Below, piece after piece: positions 1 through 10,254 of a stretch of DNA of 64,000 bases. This DNA comes from Rhodococcus pseudokoreensis (GTDB lineage: Bacteria; Actinomycetota; Actinomycetes; Mycobacteriales; Mycobacteriaceae). The number at the start of each line of letters is the position of its first letter. Within the stretch, counting starts at the first letter, position 1. The notes beneath the pieces were generated by a model. The model made no database searches and was not told where the DNA came from. It saw only the letters and a program-made list of their open reading frames with translations. Made by a program: the position numbers and the translations under genes. The stretch spans positions 1 to 64,000 of the forward strand of contig NZ_CP070616.1 in assembly GCF_017068395.1 (NCBI RefSeq). The letters are read 5' to 3'.

Positions 1-1045
1 CCACTGCGGTGATGCAGGTCATCACGAAGGTGATGTACAAGGTCAACGACACGATGAGCAGCGCACTGTTGAGTTGGTCGATGACCCAGAACAGCGGGAA
101 GGACACCGCGGCGGTCAGGGCGGTCCCGACGAGCAGGATGGGTCGACGGCCGACTCGATCGGAGAACGACGAGATGACAGGGGTGAGGAGCGCTGACCCG
201 ATCGTGCCCAGCAGTACAGCGGTCAGCACGGTAGAGCGCTCGTGGCCCAGGCCTGTGCGTAGGCAAGGATGTAGACGCCGAAGATGCCGGTCCCGGCTAC
301 TCCGCCGATCAGGATCAGCGTGCCGAGTACGAGGTTGCGAGGCTGGGTCCGGAAGAGTTCGAGTACCGGTACTCGGGTGGGTTCGGCGGTGGAGACCTGC
401 TTCTCGAGACCGGGCTTTCGACGACCTTGTGACGGACGAAGTAGCCGATGATCAGCAGACCGAAGCTCAGGAGGAACGGGATTCGCCATCCCCACGCCTG
501 GAACTGTTTCGGTGGTGAGCACGCCGGTGAGGGTGAGAACGGACAGCATGCCCAGGCCGAACCCGCAGGGTTACCCATCACGGTGAGGCTGGTGGTCCGT
601 CCGCGCTTGTTGTCCGCGGAATGCTCCGCTGTCATCAAGACGGCTCCGCCGAACTCGCCGCCGAGTGCGAATCCTTGCACCAACCGCAACGTCAGCAGCA
701 GAAGTGGTGCGGCGGCGCCGATCTGTGCCTGTGTGGCAGCAGACCGATGAGGCCGCTGGCCAGACCCATCACGATCATGGTGATCAGCAGGGCGGATTTG
801 CGGCCCAAACGGTCGCCGTAGTGCCCGAAGATGATCGCGCCGAGCAGACGGGACAGGTAGCCGGCCGCAAGTGTGGCAAAGGCTGCGATGGTGCCGACGA
901 GGGGATCGAGGTTGTTGAAGAAGACCTGGTTGAAGACCAGGGCGGCAACAGTCCCGTAGACGTAGAAGTCGAAGTACTCGATCGTCGTTCCCAGGAAGCC
1001 TGAGAGTGCGACCCGCCTGGACATGGCGGTGTTGTGGTCTGACAT
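1..1045 (-). pseudogene. MHS-family MFS transporter, multiply frameshifted and cut by the window edge
   Basis: Pieces in different frames of one strand join into a metabolite:H+ symporter of the major facilitator superfamily. The N-terminus has the family hallmark GTTIEYFDFYVYG and the loop GHYGDRLGRK, followed by LRLVQGFALGGEFGGAVL, AWGWRIPFLLSF and, near the edge, FSDRVGRRPILL. At least five frame changes (near 240, 420, 500, 545 and 700) are needed to read through, so as written it cannot make a transporter. Start ATG at 1045 has AAGGAGAT just upstream. It diverges from the ring-cleavage genes and was probably their uptake system. The C-terminus lies outside the window. Sequencing error is an alternative to true decay. 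Confidence 0.8.
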
Positions 1046-1180
1046 CCGATCTCCTTGAAAGGCGGCATTCGGCCCAGCCGAAAATGCTGATGGAGGGGTG
1101 GTGTGCGGCCGCATGGTTGGGGGAGTGCCGGTGTATCGGCCTGCGAGGCCCGCGGCCGCCGGGCCCGATCCGCGGTGGAA

Positions 1181-1192
1181 TTAGGTACCTAA
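1181..1192. promoter_or_regulatory. Palindromic operator TTAGGTACCTAA
   Basis: This is a perfect 12-bp palindrome in the divergent promoter region. A near-copy sits at 1324. The size and symmetry suit a winged-helix dimer such as MarR; the MarR gene at 9404 is the natural candidate (inference). Confidence 0.6.
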
Positions 1193-1323
1193 CACCACGC
1201 CGGTGATGTCTATCACATAGCTACCGATAGGGCAAGAAGCCGATCGAATTTCCCGCGTCCGCTTCGAGTTCTACTGCGCCCCTTGACTCCGGGTCGGCAA
1301 TGTGGTTTCGTTCACATCAGCAG

Positions 1324-1335
1324 TTAGGTGCCTAA
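1324..1335. promoter_or_regulatory. Palindromic operator TTAGGTGCCTAA
   Basis: This is a second copy of the 1181 palindrome with one central base changed; the outer bases extend symmetry to GTTAGG...CCTAAC. It lies about 130 bp before the start of the dioxygenase remnant. Confidence 0.6.
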
Positions 1336-1462
1336 CTCATGGACGTCCATGTAACAGGTGGAGTCCCGATCGCTTTCCCGTGCATGCGGTGCAAGCGCCC
1401 AACACCGGCCGAACCCGAGGCACCAGCCCAAGCCCGATCCAGGGCAGAAATGGAGGAAGTAC

Positions 1463-2356
1463 ATGGCGGCGGTGACAGCCCTCGGCCACATCGGTGTCGA
1501 CACGACCGACATCGACCTGTGGCGGCGTTGGGGCAACCTGATCGGCGCTGTGGTCGTCGACGACACCGTGACTCGTTGGGCCTGCGGCTCGACACCGAAG
1601 CCGGCGCACGCATTCTGGTGCGCTCGTCCACCCAGGACTCGTTTGCATTCGCGGGATGGGAAGTCGAGAACGAAGCGGCATTGAAAGGTATCTGCAGCAG
1701 GTTGAAGCTGCGGGTGCACAACCGAAGGACCGACCCGACCTGGCCGCCGAGCGTGGCGTGGTGGACCTGGTGACATTCGTTGATCCCGACGGATTCGTCG
1801 CCGAGTTGTACTGGGGCCGTATGAGCCGTGTTCGAACCGATTCCTCTCTCCCCACGGCGTGGACTTCTCCATTGGAGATATGGGGATCGGACACCTCGTG
1901 CTCGGCGTGACCGACTTCCGCCGCACGATGGCCTTCTACACCGAGGTTCTGGGCATGGTCCGTCACCGAGACCATGAACATCGGCGGCAACCGGGTCGCG
2001 ATGGTGCGCTGCAATCCGCGACATCACAGCCTGGCGTTCGCGGAGGTGACGTCGGCGCGTCCACGCGTGCTGCACTTCGCAGTCGAAGTCGACCACCTCG
2101 ATGCTCTGGGCGCCATCCGAGACCGGCTTCTCGACGAAGGATTTCCGATCTCTCGTGATCTCGGGCGCCACCCGGCGACGGCGTGATCTCGTTCTACCAG
2201 CCCATGGGTGACGCCTTCGAGGTCGAAGTGGCATGGGGGACAACTCGAATCGACGAGCGAACGTGGCCGCAACGACGGCACGACCGCCCCTACTGGTCGT
2301 GGGGTCATCGACCGCTGACCGGCGCCGCCACGGCCTTGGGTTCGGATGTCGAGTAG
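1463..2356 (+). pseudogene. BphC-type (VOC) extradiol ring-cleavage dioxygenase, multiply frameshifted
   Basis: Segments in several frames line up in order as a type I extradiol dioxygenase, which cleaves catechols next to the hydroxyls using Fe(II). Visible blocks are ALGHIGVDTTDIDLW at the start, VTFVDPDGFVAELYWG closing the first domain, MGIGHLVLGVTDFRRTMAFY opening the catalytic domain with its metal His, then NPRHHSLAF, VLHFAVEV (second His) and MGDAFEVEVAWG (metal Glu). Five frame changes (near 1575, 1690, 1822, 1957 and 2170) are required. Total length, about 297 codons, is normal for BphC. In context it would open the ring made by the hydroxylase at 4545. Confidence 0.8.
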
Positions 2357-2428
2357 ACGTTCGCGCCGTCGACTCCATCTGACCATCACTGCACGAATAT
2401 CCGCACACAACTATCGAAGGACAGCAAT

Positions 2429-3435
2429 ATGAGACTCGCTTCTGTCGCCATCGCGGGCACCGATCACGTCGTGGTCGCGGTTCCGGACCAGGACCGCGTG
2501 GTCACGCTCGCCGATCTGTACGCCAAGGCCGGCCTCGGTGATGCCCCCGCCACCGTCAAGACGCTGTTGAAGGCAGGCGCCGACGAATGGGCGAAGGTCC
2601 GGCAGGCCTACCAGGGGATCGCCGACGCGCCGTCGGTGAGCCTCGACGAGCTGACCTGGCTGCCGCCGGTCCCCGACACCGGCAAGATTCTCTGCGCCGC
2701 GATGAACAACTCGCTGCTCACCCGCGGTGCCCACGTCGAGGCCGCGGCTCCGATGTTCTTTCTCAAGCCGCCGAGCGCGATGGTCGGCCACGGTGACAAC
2801 ATCGAGATCATCCCGACGACTACGGTTTCACCTTCCCTGAACTCGAAGTCGGCGTGATCATCGGGCGCAAAGCCAAGAACATCTCCGAGGACGAGGCCCT
2901 CGACCATGTCGCCGGCTACACGATCGTCAACGACATCACCTCGCAGGGTCTCAAGCGGGGCGACTCCATCGCCGTCGACGTAAGCCGGCAGCAGGCCGAC
3001 TCCCCCGGCTACTCGGAGTACTTCGCATGGCGCCGGGTCAACGGCCCCGACGATCTGGCCGTGTACCTCACCTACCACACGCGTTCCAAGGGAACCGACA
3101 CCTTCGGCCCGATGGGACCGTGGCTCACCACCGCCGACGAGATCAGCAACCCCGACGCGCTCGCGGTCCGCGGCTACGCGGACGGCGAGGTGTTCGCCGA
3201 GGACTCCACCTCCGCCTACAGCTTCACAGTCGCCAAGCTCATCTCCTGGGCCAGCCGCTACTTCACCCTCGAGCCGGGCGACATCATCCTCACCGGCACG
3301 GCCGCGAAGGGCAACGAGAAGTTCCCCCGCGGACACCACGAGATCGACATGAGCCGCATGACGCCGACCATCGACATCGAGATCGAGGGCCTGGGCACGC
3401 TCACGAACAAGGTCACCCACATCACCCGCGCGTGA
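2429..3435 (+). pseudogene. FAH-family hydrolase/decarboxylase, one frameshift
   Basis: The two halves form one fumarylacetoacetate hydrolase-family enzyme. The first half ends in GHGDNIEIIP and then leaves frame near 2815; the second resumes with YGFTFPELEVGVIIGRKAKN, where PELEV carries the metal-binding acidic residues. The remainder (SQGLKRGDSIAVD, GPMGPWL, PGDIILTGTA) is typical for the family. Members act on ring-cleavage products as hydrolases, hydratases or decarboxylases. It is followed 28 bp later by a second, intact FAH gene, so the pair probably did successive steps. A single indel could also be a sequencing error. Confidence 0.8.
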
Positions 3436-3463
3436 CCCCATACGGAAGGACAGGAGGCACACC

Positions 3464-4414
3464 GTGAAATTCGTGACCTACATTTCGCCCTCGACCGGTT
3501 CGACCGCCGTCGGAGTGGTGCAGGACGATCAGATCGTCGGTGACCCCGCGTCTGCAACCCTGCTCGAGCTGGTGCAAACCTCGGACCTCGTCATCGCCGG
3601 TGAGCGAATCCTCCAGGCGCACAACGAGACCATTCCGCTGACCGAGGCGCGAATGCAGGCCCCGATCGCGGCGCCTCCGTCCTTCCGTGACTGCATGACA
3701 TTCGAAGGTCATGTCGTCAACTGCAACAAGTGGCTCGACCGACCCGTACCCGAGGTGTGGTACGAACAGCCCACCTTCTACTTCTCCAACCCTCAGGCGA
3801 TCGTAGGACCCAACGACGAGGTCCCGATCGCTCCGGGATCCTCGATGTTCGACTTCGAACTCGAGATCGCAGCGGTGGTCGGTAGGACCGGCGCGAACCT
3901 GACACCCGAACAGGCGGAAGACCGCATCGCCGGCTACATGGTGCTGTGCGACTGGAGTGCACGTGACGTGCAGATGCACGAGATGACCGGATCCCTGGGA
4001 CCGGTCAAGGGCAAGGACACCGTCACCAGCACCGGACCGTACCTGGTCACCCCCGACGAGCTGGCCGATCGGCGCCGCAATCTCGGATATGACCTCACCG
4101 CCCGCGTCAGCGTCAACGGAAGCGTTATCGGCGAAGGCAACTGGGCCGACACCTACTGGTCCTTCGCCGATGTGATCGCGTACGCCTCCCGAGGTACCCG
4201 TGTGGTTCCGGGCGACGTCATCGGCGGCGGCACCCTGCCCACCTGCTGTCTGTTCGAACACCTCGGCCTCGACACCACCTCGTCTCGCTGGCTCACTCCG
4301 GGCGACACCGTAGTCCTGGAGGTCGAACGCCTCGGCCGCATCGAGACCACCGTCGTCACCGGTCCGGAGGTCGTGCCGGTCCCACCGCGCGGATCGCGCC
4401 TCGCGGCCCGCTGA
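3464..4414 (+). CDS. FAH-family hydrolase
   Basis: This 316-residue protein of the fumarylacetoacetate hydrolase superfamily is intact. The metal site is represented by MFDFELEIAAVVGR around residue 130, followed by DWSARDVQMHE, GPVKGKDT and a C-terminal PGDVIGGGTLPTC segment. GTG at 3464 is preceded by AGGAGG. The family breaks C-C bonds or hydrates and decarboxylates dicarbonyl acids. Between an extradiol dioxygenase and a flavin hydroxylase it most likely processes the meta-cleavage product; the exact reaction cannot be read from sequence. Confidence 0.85.
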   Translation: MKFVTYISPSTGSTAVGVVQDDQIVGDPASATLLELVQTSDLVIAGERILQAHNETIPLTEARMQAPIAAPPSFRDCMTFEGHVVNCNKWLDRPVPEVWYEQPTFYFSNPQAIVGPNDEVPIAPGSSMFDFELEIAAVVGRTGANLTPEQAEDRIAGYMVLCDWSARDVQMHEMTGSLGPVKGKDTVTSTGPYLVTPDELADRRRNLGYDLTARVSVNGSVIGEGNWADTYWSFADVIAYASRGTRVVPGDVIGGGTLPTCCLFEHLGLDTTSSRWLTPGDTVVLEVERLGRIETTVVTGPEVVPVPPRGSRLAAR

Positions 4415-4544
4415 TCCGCGTCGAAAACTACCCCACCAACCGAAACCCCTGGATGTCACTGTTCGCCTGCAACGCCGTCGACACACGCGAAGCCCGAACG
4501 AATGACACTCATTCACCCACGGATGCACGAGAAGGACACCTCCC

Positions 4545-6284
4545 ATGGCTGATGCTGAAACCCCGGTGCTCATCGTCGGTGCCGGACCCGCCGGGTTGAC
4601 CGCCGCCCTGGCGCTTGCGAAGTTCGGAATCGAGCACGTACTGGTCGAAAAGTACCCGGGAACCGCACACTCGCCGCGTGCCCACATCGTCAACCCCCGC
4701 ACCGTCGAGATCATGCGACACCTGGGTGTCCAGGAAGAAATCGAGGCAGTGTCCTCACCCCACGAGCGCCTGCGACACCACGTCTGGTACACCACGCTGA
4801 ACCAGCCCGAGATCGCCCGCAAGGAAGCATGGGGCACCTCCCCGCACCGCAAGGCCGACTACCTCGCGGCGAGCCCCTGCCCCTCGATCAACTGCCCCCA
4901 GACCCGGTTCGAACCGGTCCTGGTCGAGGCACTGCGTGATGCCGGCTCCGACGTGCAGTTCCAGCGTGAACTCCTCTCGATGGAGCGCGAGGGGGACCAC
5001 TGGGTCAGTACGATCCTCAACCGCGAGGACGGCACGACATTGACGGTCCGCTCCCGCTACGTCATCGGTGCGGACGGTGCCCGCACCAAAGTGCTCGGCT
5101 TCGCCGGGCTCGACATCGAGGGACCCTCGGGGCTGTTCCACGCCGCGAACATCTGGTTCAAGGCCGACCTCAGCCGCTATCTGGCACACCGACCCGGCGT
5201 GCTCACCTGGAATATGCACCCCGGCCCGCAACCGCCGCTTGCGCTCGGCACGTTCATCTGCATGAACCCCTTCGACGAGTTCGTGCTCAACAGGTTCTAC
5301 GACCCCGAGGTCGAGGATCTGTCCGAGATGACCGAAGAGCAGGCGATCGGTCACATTGAACGGGCCGTCGGCGAGCCCGTCGACGACATCGAGATCCTCG
5401 GCATCTCGGGGTGGAAGGTCAACGCGCAGGTCGCCCCCGAGTACGCCCGCGACGGCGTGTTCTGCATGGGTGACGCCGTGCACCGCCATCCCCCGACGAA
5501 CGGCCTCGGCCTGAACATGTCGGTGGCCGACGCCTACAACCTGGCCTGGAAGCTTGCACTCGTCCTCCGCGATGAGGCCGGTGCCGAGCTGCTGGACACC
5601 TACAACAGTGAGCGCCAGCCCATCGGCGCGACGGGCGTCGACCGAGCCATCAAGAGCCTGCACCAGGCAACGGCGATCCAGGAAGCTGTCGGACTCCACG
5701 AAGGGCTTTCCGAGGAAGAGGGATGGGAAGCGCTGGCGTCCCTCGAGGATCCGGGTCCGCTGGGAGATGAACGGCGCGCGGCTTTGCGCGCTGCCCTCGA
5801 CAAGAACGAGAACCGTTTCAACGCATTGGGTCTGGAAGTCGGATACCACTACGACGAGGGTGCCCTCGTGCACGACGAGACGCCCTACCCTCCGTTCGAG
5901 GGTGATCCCGTCCTGGACTTCCAGACCACCACCAGGCCCGGGGCGCGTGTGCCCCACGCGCGGCTGATCCGGAATGGGGAGCAGATCTCCACGCTCGACC
6001 TCGTCGACGGGTTGGAATTCGCCCTGCTGGTCGGTCTGGACGCCGAGCACTGGTTCGAAGCTGCCGAGAAGGTCTCGGCCGAACTCGGGGTGCAGGTCGT
6101 CGCCCATCGGATCGGCGGTGACATCCTCGACCCCTACTGGGAATGGAGCGACGCCCGCGAGGTCGGGCACGCCGGCGCGGTGCTGGTCCGTCCCGACCGG
6201 CATGTTACCTGGAGGAGCGTCGACCGTCCGACGGATGCAGCAGCCGAGCTCTCCCGCGTGATGAGGACTGTGCTGCACCTCTGA
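4545..6284 (+). CDS. FAD-dependent aromatic hydroxylase (TfdB/PheA-like)
   Basis: This 579-residue flavoprotein monooxygenase has the N-terminal FAD motif VLIVGAGPAGLTAALAL, the substrate-side block SPRAHIVNPRTVEIMRHLGV, the segment DYLAASPCPSINCPQTRFEP typical of phenol and dichlorophenol hydroxylases, and the second FAD motif GDAVHRHPPTNGLGLN around residue 310. A thioredoxin-like C-terminal domain ends in a VLVRPDRHVTWR block. It should hydroxylate a phenolic substrate with NAD(P)H and O2 to give a catechol for ring cleavage. A GAAGGA sequence precedes the ATG. The substrate is unknown. Confidence 0.9.
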   Translation: MADAETPVLIVGAGPAGLTAALALAKFGIEHVLVEKYPGTAHSPRAHIVNPRTVEIMRHLGVQEEIEAVSSPHERLRHHVWYTTLNQPEIARKEAWGTSPHRKADYLAASPCPSINCPQTRFEPVLVEALRDAGSDVQFQRELLSMEREGDHWVSTILNREDGTTLTVRSRYVIGADGARTKVLGFAGLDIEGPSGLFHAANIWFKADLSRYLAHRPGVLTWNMHPGPQPPLALGTFICMNPFDEFVLNRFYDPEVEDLSEMTEEQAIGHIERAVGEPVDDIEILGISGWKVNAQVAPEYARDGVFCMGDAVHRHPPTNGLGLNMSVADAYNLAWKLALVLRDEAGAELLDTYNSERQPIGATGVDRAIKSLHQATAIQEAVGLHEGLSEEEGWEALASLEDPGPLGDERRAALRAALDKNENRFNALGLEVGYHYDEGALVHDETPYPPFEGDPVLDFQTTTRPGARVPHARLIRNGEQISTLDLVDGLEFALLVGLDAEHWFEAAEKVSAELGVQVVAHRIGGDILDPYWEWSDAREVGHAGAVLVRPDRHVTWRSVDRPTDAAAELSRVMRTVLHL

Positions 6285-6335
6285 CCGCGCTCGCTCCTCT
6301 CCACTCCCCGACACTTCACCGGAGACAGAAGACAC

Positions 6336-7961
6336 ATGGACACGACGTTCACACCGGAGACCACCGCTGCCGTCGCAGATGCCCGGCAGCACTCCATCGG
6401 AGACCTGCTGCACCGTACCGCCTTACGGTATCCGGACAAGCTCGCGGTCGTCGCCGGAGACCTGCGGGTGACCTACGCCGAATTCGACGCCGCGGCCAAC
6501 CGGATGGCCCATGCGCTGACCGCCCGTGGCCTGACCAAGGGCGACCGGCTGGCACTGCTGAGTCACAACTGCTGGCAGTACGCTCTGACCGTCTTCGCCA
6601 CCGCGAAGCTGGGCGTGGTCCTGGTGCCGGTGAACTTCATGCTCGGCCCGGACGAGATCGCCTACATCCTGCAACACGCCGATGCGCGTGGGATCCTCGT
6701 GGAGGACACGCTCGCCCCCACAGCAGGCAAGGCACTGGCCACCGCGCGCATCGACGGTGTGCGGGGATGGATCTCGACCTCAGGGGCAGCACCCGACGCC
6801 GGGTGGGAGGACGTCGACGACTGGTGGCGTTCCGGTCACGACTCGGCACCGAACGTCCTGGTCGCCGACGACGATCCGGTCCGCCTGATGTACACCTCGG
6901 GCACCGAATCGCGCCCCAAGGGCGTGATGCTGTCCAGTCGTTCTTTGATAGCCCAGTACACCTCCTGCGCGATCGACGGTGGAATGAGCGTGGACGATGT
7001 CGAGGTGCATGCGCTGCCGATGTTCCATTGCGCGCAGCTGGATTGCTTCTTCTCCGTCGATGTCTACCTCGGCGCAACCAGCATCATCCTGCCGGCCCCG
7101 GACCCCGCGGTGCTGCTCGAGACCATCGCCCGGGAGAACGTGACCAAACTGTTCTGCCCGCCGACGGTGTGGATCTCGTTGCTGCGCCATCCTTCGTTCG
7201 ACAGCACGGACCTGTCGAGTCTGCGCAAGGGCTACTACGGTGCGTCGCCCATGCCGGTGGAGATCCTCCGGGAGTTGCAGCAACGCCTGCCGCAGGTGCA
7301 GCTGTGGAACTTCTACGGCCAGACCGAGATGGCACCTCTGGCAACGATATTGCGCCCACATGAACAAGTCGAACGAGCCGGGTCGGCGGGCCGTGCCGCC
7401 CTGAACGTCGAGACCCGGTTGGTCGACGACGACGGAAACCCCGTGCCGGTCGGCGAGATCGGCGAGATCGTGCACCGAAGCCCGCAGGCCGCACTCGGCT
7501 ACTACAACGACGAGGAGAAAACCGCCGAGGCGTTCCGTGACGGCTGGTTCCACTCCGGCGATCTCGGCATCATGACCGAAGGCGGCTACCTGTCGGTCGT
7601 GGACCGCAAGAAGGACATGATCAAGACCGGCGGAGAGAACGTCGCCAGCCGTGAGGTCGAGGAAGCGATCTACGAACACGACGATGTCGCCGAGGTCGCG
7701 GTTTTCGGCATCAGCCATCCGTACTGGGTTGAGGCCGTCACCGCAGTCGTCGTCCCCAAACCTGGAGCGGCAGTGACCTCTGAGCAGATCAAGGACCACA
7801 CCCGTGGCCGGCTCGCCGGCTACAAACAGCCGAAATATGTTGTCGTCAGCGACGCGCTGCCGAAGAACCCGAGTGGCAAGGTACTCAAGCGTGAACTGCG
7901 TGATCTGTACGGCGGCCTCGCATCGAACATCGGCTCGGCAGAGAATGATTCGGGCCAGTAG
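6336..7961 (+). CDS. AMP-forming acyl-CoA ligase
   Basis: This 541-residue member of the adenylate-forming ligase family activates a carboxylic acid as acyl-AMP and then acyl-CoA. Signatures are MYTSGTESRPKGVML (phosphate loop), NFYGQTEMAPLATI, GWFHSGDLGIM and the C-terminal VDRKKDMIKTGGENVASREVE with the catalytic Lys in PKNPSGKVLKREL. It starts 51 bp after the hydroxylase and its stop immediately precedes the exporter start. It may activate the side chain or acid end of the aromatic substrate; the natural acid is unknown. Confidence 0.88.
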   Translation: MDTTFTPETTAAVADARQHSIGDLLHRTALRYPDKLAVVAGDLRVTYAEFDAAANRMAHALTARGLTKGDRLALLSHNCWQYALTVFATAKLGVVLVPVNFMLGPDEIAYILQHADARGILVEDTLAPTAGKALATARIDGVRGWISTSGAAPDAGWEDVDDWWRSGHDSAPNVLVADDDPVRLMYTSGTESRPKGVMLSSRSLIAQYTSCAIDGGMSVDDVEVHALPMFHCAQLDCFFSVDVYLGATSIILPAPDPAVLLETIARENVTKLFCPPTVWISLLRHPSFDSTDLSSLRKGYYGASPMPVEILRELQQRLPQVQLWNFYGQTEMAPLATILRPHEQVERAGSAGRAALNVETRLVDDDGNPVPVGEIGEIVHRSPQAALGYYNDEEKTAEAFRDGWFHSGDLGIMTEGGYLSVVDRKKDMIKTGGENVASREVEEAIYEHDDVAEVAVFGISHPYWVEAVTAVVVPKPGAAVTSEQIKDHTRGRLAGYKQPKYVVVSDALPKNPSGKVLKRELRDLYGGLASNIGSAENDSGQ

Positions 7962-9067
7962 TTGAGCCGAGCACCCGTGGATCCCTCGACCGACGACCCG
8001 CAGAATCGCAGTCGAGGGGCCTTCCGGCTAACCGTCGATCCGGTCTTCGGGCCGTTCTTCTGGGGCAAACTGCTCTCGTCGTGCGGCACGTGGACCTTCG
8101 TGGTGGTCGCCGCGATCCTGACATTCGATCTGAGCGGTTCGGCCTGGGCCGTGGGCATGGTGACGGTGGCCCACTCCGCCCCGCAACTGCTCTTCGCGCC
8201 GTTCAGCGGGCAGTTGGCCGACCGTGGCAAGGCCGCCACCCAGATCGTGGCGGGTTCGTTGTTGACCGGGGTCGGCGCGGGTGGCCTGGCGTTGTGGCTC
8301 TGGCTGTCCGGGGGGAGTGGACGGACTGTCAGGTCTCACTCCGGTGATGCTGTCCTCCGTCGTCGTCGGACTGGGCTTCGCGATCGGCGGCCCTGCGATG
8401 CAATCGATCGTGCCCGCAATGATCAGACCGGGGGAAATGACCGCGGCAATGTCGCTGAACACGGTCCCCATCACGGTAGGCAGGGCCGGTGGGCCTGCCA
8501 TGGGTGCCGCCGTGGCACTCTCACCGGGTGCTGCTCGTGCTTCTGCTCGGGATCGCGGCGGTTGGAGTCGGCGTAGACCCAGCCGTCACTTTGGCGCCGG
8601 CATTGGCGGAGCAACTCGGCGCCGAAGCGGCTCTGGCCGGATGGATGGCGTCCTGCTTCGGTATCGGTGCCGGCGTCGGCTTCTTGCTGTTCGGTCCGCT
8701 GCACCGCGCCGTGGGGATCGAGTGTCTGGGCAGTGGCGGATTGCTGCTGATCGCAGGTGGTCTCGTGCTCGCGGGAGGAACGGACAACGCCCCTCTCACG
8801 TTGATCGCATTCGGTGTGTCCGGTATCGGGATGACCCTGGCGTTCACCAGCATTACTACGCAGATCCAGAACAGATCACCCGACGAGCTTCGGGGCCGGA
8901 TCATGGCCCTGTGGTTCGTCGGCTTCGTCGGAGCCCGTCCGTTCGCAGCAGGACTGAGCGGGTGGATCACCGACACGATCGGAGTGACAGCAGCACTTGT
9001 CGGAGTCGCGCTGCCGGTGGTGGTAGTCGCCTATCTGTGCCGTCCCAGCTATCTGGCATCGTCGTGA
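7962..9067 (+). pseudogene. MFS exporter-like transporter, two frameshifts
   Basis: Three overlapping frames together give a 12-helix MFS protein similar to drug or siderophore exporters (MFS_3 type). The start TTG directly follows the ligase stop. The first block includes FWGKLLSSCGTWTFVVV and PFSGQLADRGKAATQ; the frame shifts near 8325 to a block with PAMQSIVPAMIRPGEMTAA, then near 8525 to HRVLLVLLLGIAAVGVGVDP and the C-terminal SPDELRGRIMALWFVGF. Summed length is near normal, so only small indels are involved. Confidence 0.75.
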
Positions 9068-9403
9068 ATGACCACCGCAGCACAGACGTGTCCGGCCTTC
9101 CGGCGGATGCCGCCCATCTGGTGAGAGGACATCGGTGGGTCTCGACGGCGGCCGTCGATCTGGGCCTGTGCGGCTCCGTGGCAACGGTCGGCCACCATGG
9201 CTCTGACTACACCACCATTTTCTGACCCGTAGCGTGCGGCGAGGATGGTGACGGGGGTGTGCACGATGCAGGGACAACGGGACGAGATGATGGGGGCATC
9301 AACGGTGACGCAGGAGTTGGACATTGTCCCGACGGAGGGTTGTCCGCGGGAGCCGGACGGGGCGAAAGCCACATCACGTGTCGGGTCTCGTACACTCAGG
9401 CCC

Positions 9404-9898
9404 ATGCAGCTCGAGGGTCGACGGTGGCAAGAGGCCTCCCTTCGGTTGCTGGGGCGCCCGACGACCCAGGTCGACTACACCGCCGCCGCGATCGTATGGC
9501 ATATCGGCCGCCTCGCCCGTCTGAACGAAAAGCGCATGGAATACGAGGTCCACCGACCTCTGGGGTGGACGTGGGGAGCGTTTCGGATCATGTCCCAGCT
9601 CTACGTGCTCGGACCCCAGGAACCCTCCCAATTGGCAGACAGTCTACAGTTGACCCGTCCCACAATCACTGGGGGAGTCGACCGCCTCGAGCGCGATGGA
9701 TATGTGACGCGTACGGTCCAGCCCAAGAATCGAAGCCGACTCACGATCGACCTCACGGAGGCCGGTAAAGAAGCTGTCGAGGAGGCAGCCGGGTTACAAC
9801 ATCAGGTCGAGCTTGATCTGGTCTCAGGTTTGTCCGAGGAAGATCAATCCCAGCTGTCCGAACTGCTCACGAAGTTGTTCAATACCCTCCAGCAGTGA
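9404..9898 (+). CDS. MarR-family transcriptional regulator
   Basis: This 164-residue protein has the MarR winged helix-turn-helix: WGAFRIMSQLYVLGPQEPS, then QLADSLQLTRPTITGGVDRL as recognition helix and a wing ending in RLTIDLTEAGKEAV. Terminal helices (LSEEDQSQLSELL) form the dimer interface. ATG 9404 gives the usual family length; an upstream extension to 9245 is possible. As the only regulator in this cluster it probably senses an aromatic ligand and binds the TTAGGT(A/G)CCTAA palindromes at 1181 and 1324 (inference). Confidence 0.87.
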   Translation: MQLEGRRWQEASLRLLGRPTTQVDYTAAAIVWHIGRLARLNEKRMEYEVHRPLGWTWGAFRIMSQLYVLGPQEPSQLADSLQLTRPTITGGVDRLERDGYVTRTVQPKNRSRLTIDLTEAGKEAVEEAAGLQHQVELDLVSGLSEEDQSQLSELLTKLFNTLQQ

Positions 9899-10254
9899 AC
9901 AGCCTATTCGGAAGTCGGCGCGTTTTCACTGCAGGTCGAGGCCGACCTGCGTGCCTTGCTCGACCGGATCTCAGGTCCGGAACACGCGCACTGACGAAAT
10001 GAGCCAGCTCAGGTGGTCTGCGCTCGTCCGGAAATGGATCAGGCCGACTGGGTGGACATGTCCAAGTGCTGGTGTGGCCGCGCAGTATTGAAAGCGTGCA
10101 GGGTGCGCCGATGGCCGGGCGGTGCCGTCTGCTGCGGTGCGTCGGTCAGGCCGGCAGCGAATGGGTCTCGGATTTGTGTCTGTAGACGAGAAGGGCATCC
10201 GTGGTGGACTGGATGTGTCGCTCCAGGGTGTCGGCAGCCTCGTTGCTTCGACGA
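9899..10254. other. Intergenic, no gene recognised
   Basis: After the MarR stop the same frame stays open for about 30 codons (LQVEADLRALLDRISG), which may be a fragment of something older. The rest up to the IS256 remnant shows no supportable gene. Confidence 0.4.

Larger units (their letters stand above)
1046..1462. promoter_or_regulatory. Divergent promoter region between transporter and ring-cleavage genes
   Basis: No convincing gene is seen. The interval separates a leftward transporter from a rightward catabolic cluster and holds two similar palindromes about 143 bp apart, annotated separately. This is the expected place for control by the cluster's MarR regulator. Confidence 0.6.

Noticed and set aside
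3422-4852. 476-codon minus-strand frame opposite the FAH gene
   Set aside because: It covers two conserved plus-strand genes and has no family similarity.
4755-6413. 552-codon open frame opposite the flavin hydroxylase
   Set aside because: It is antisense to a clearly conserved enzyme and has the composition of a GC-rich mirror frame; no domain is recognisable.
9899-9993. Extension of the MarR protein past its stop
   Set aside because: The frame stays open for about 30 codons, but the upstream stop gives a normal MarR length and the extension has no recognised family.
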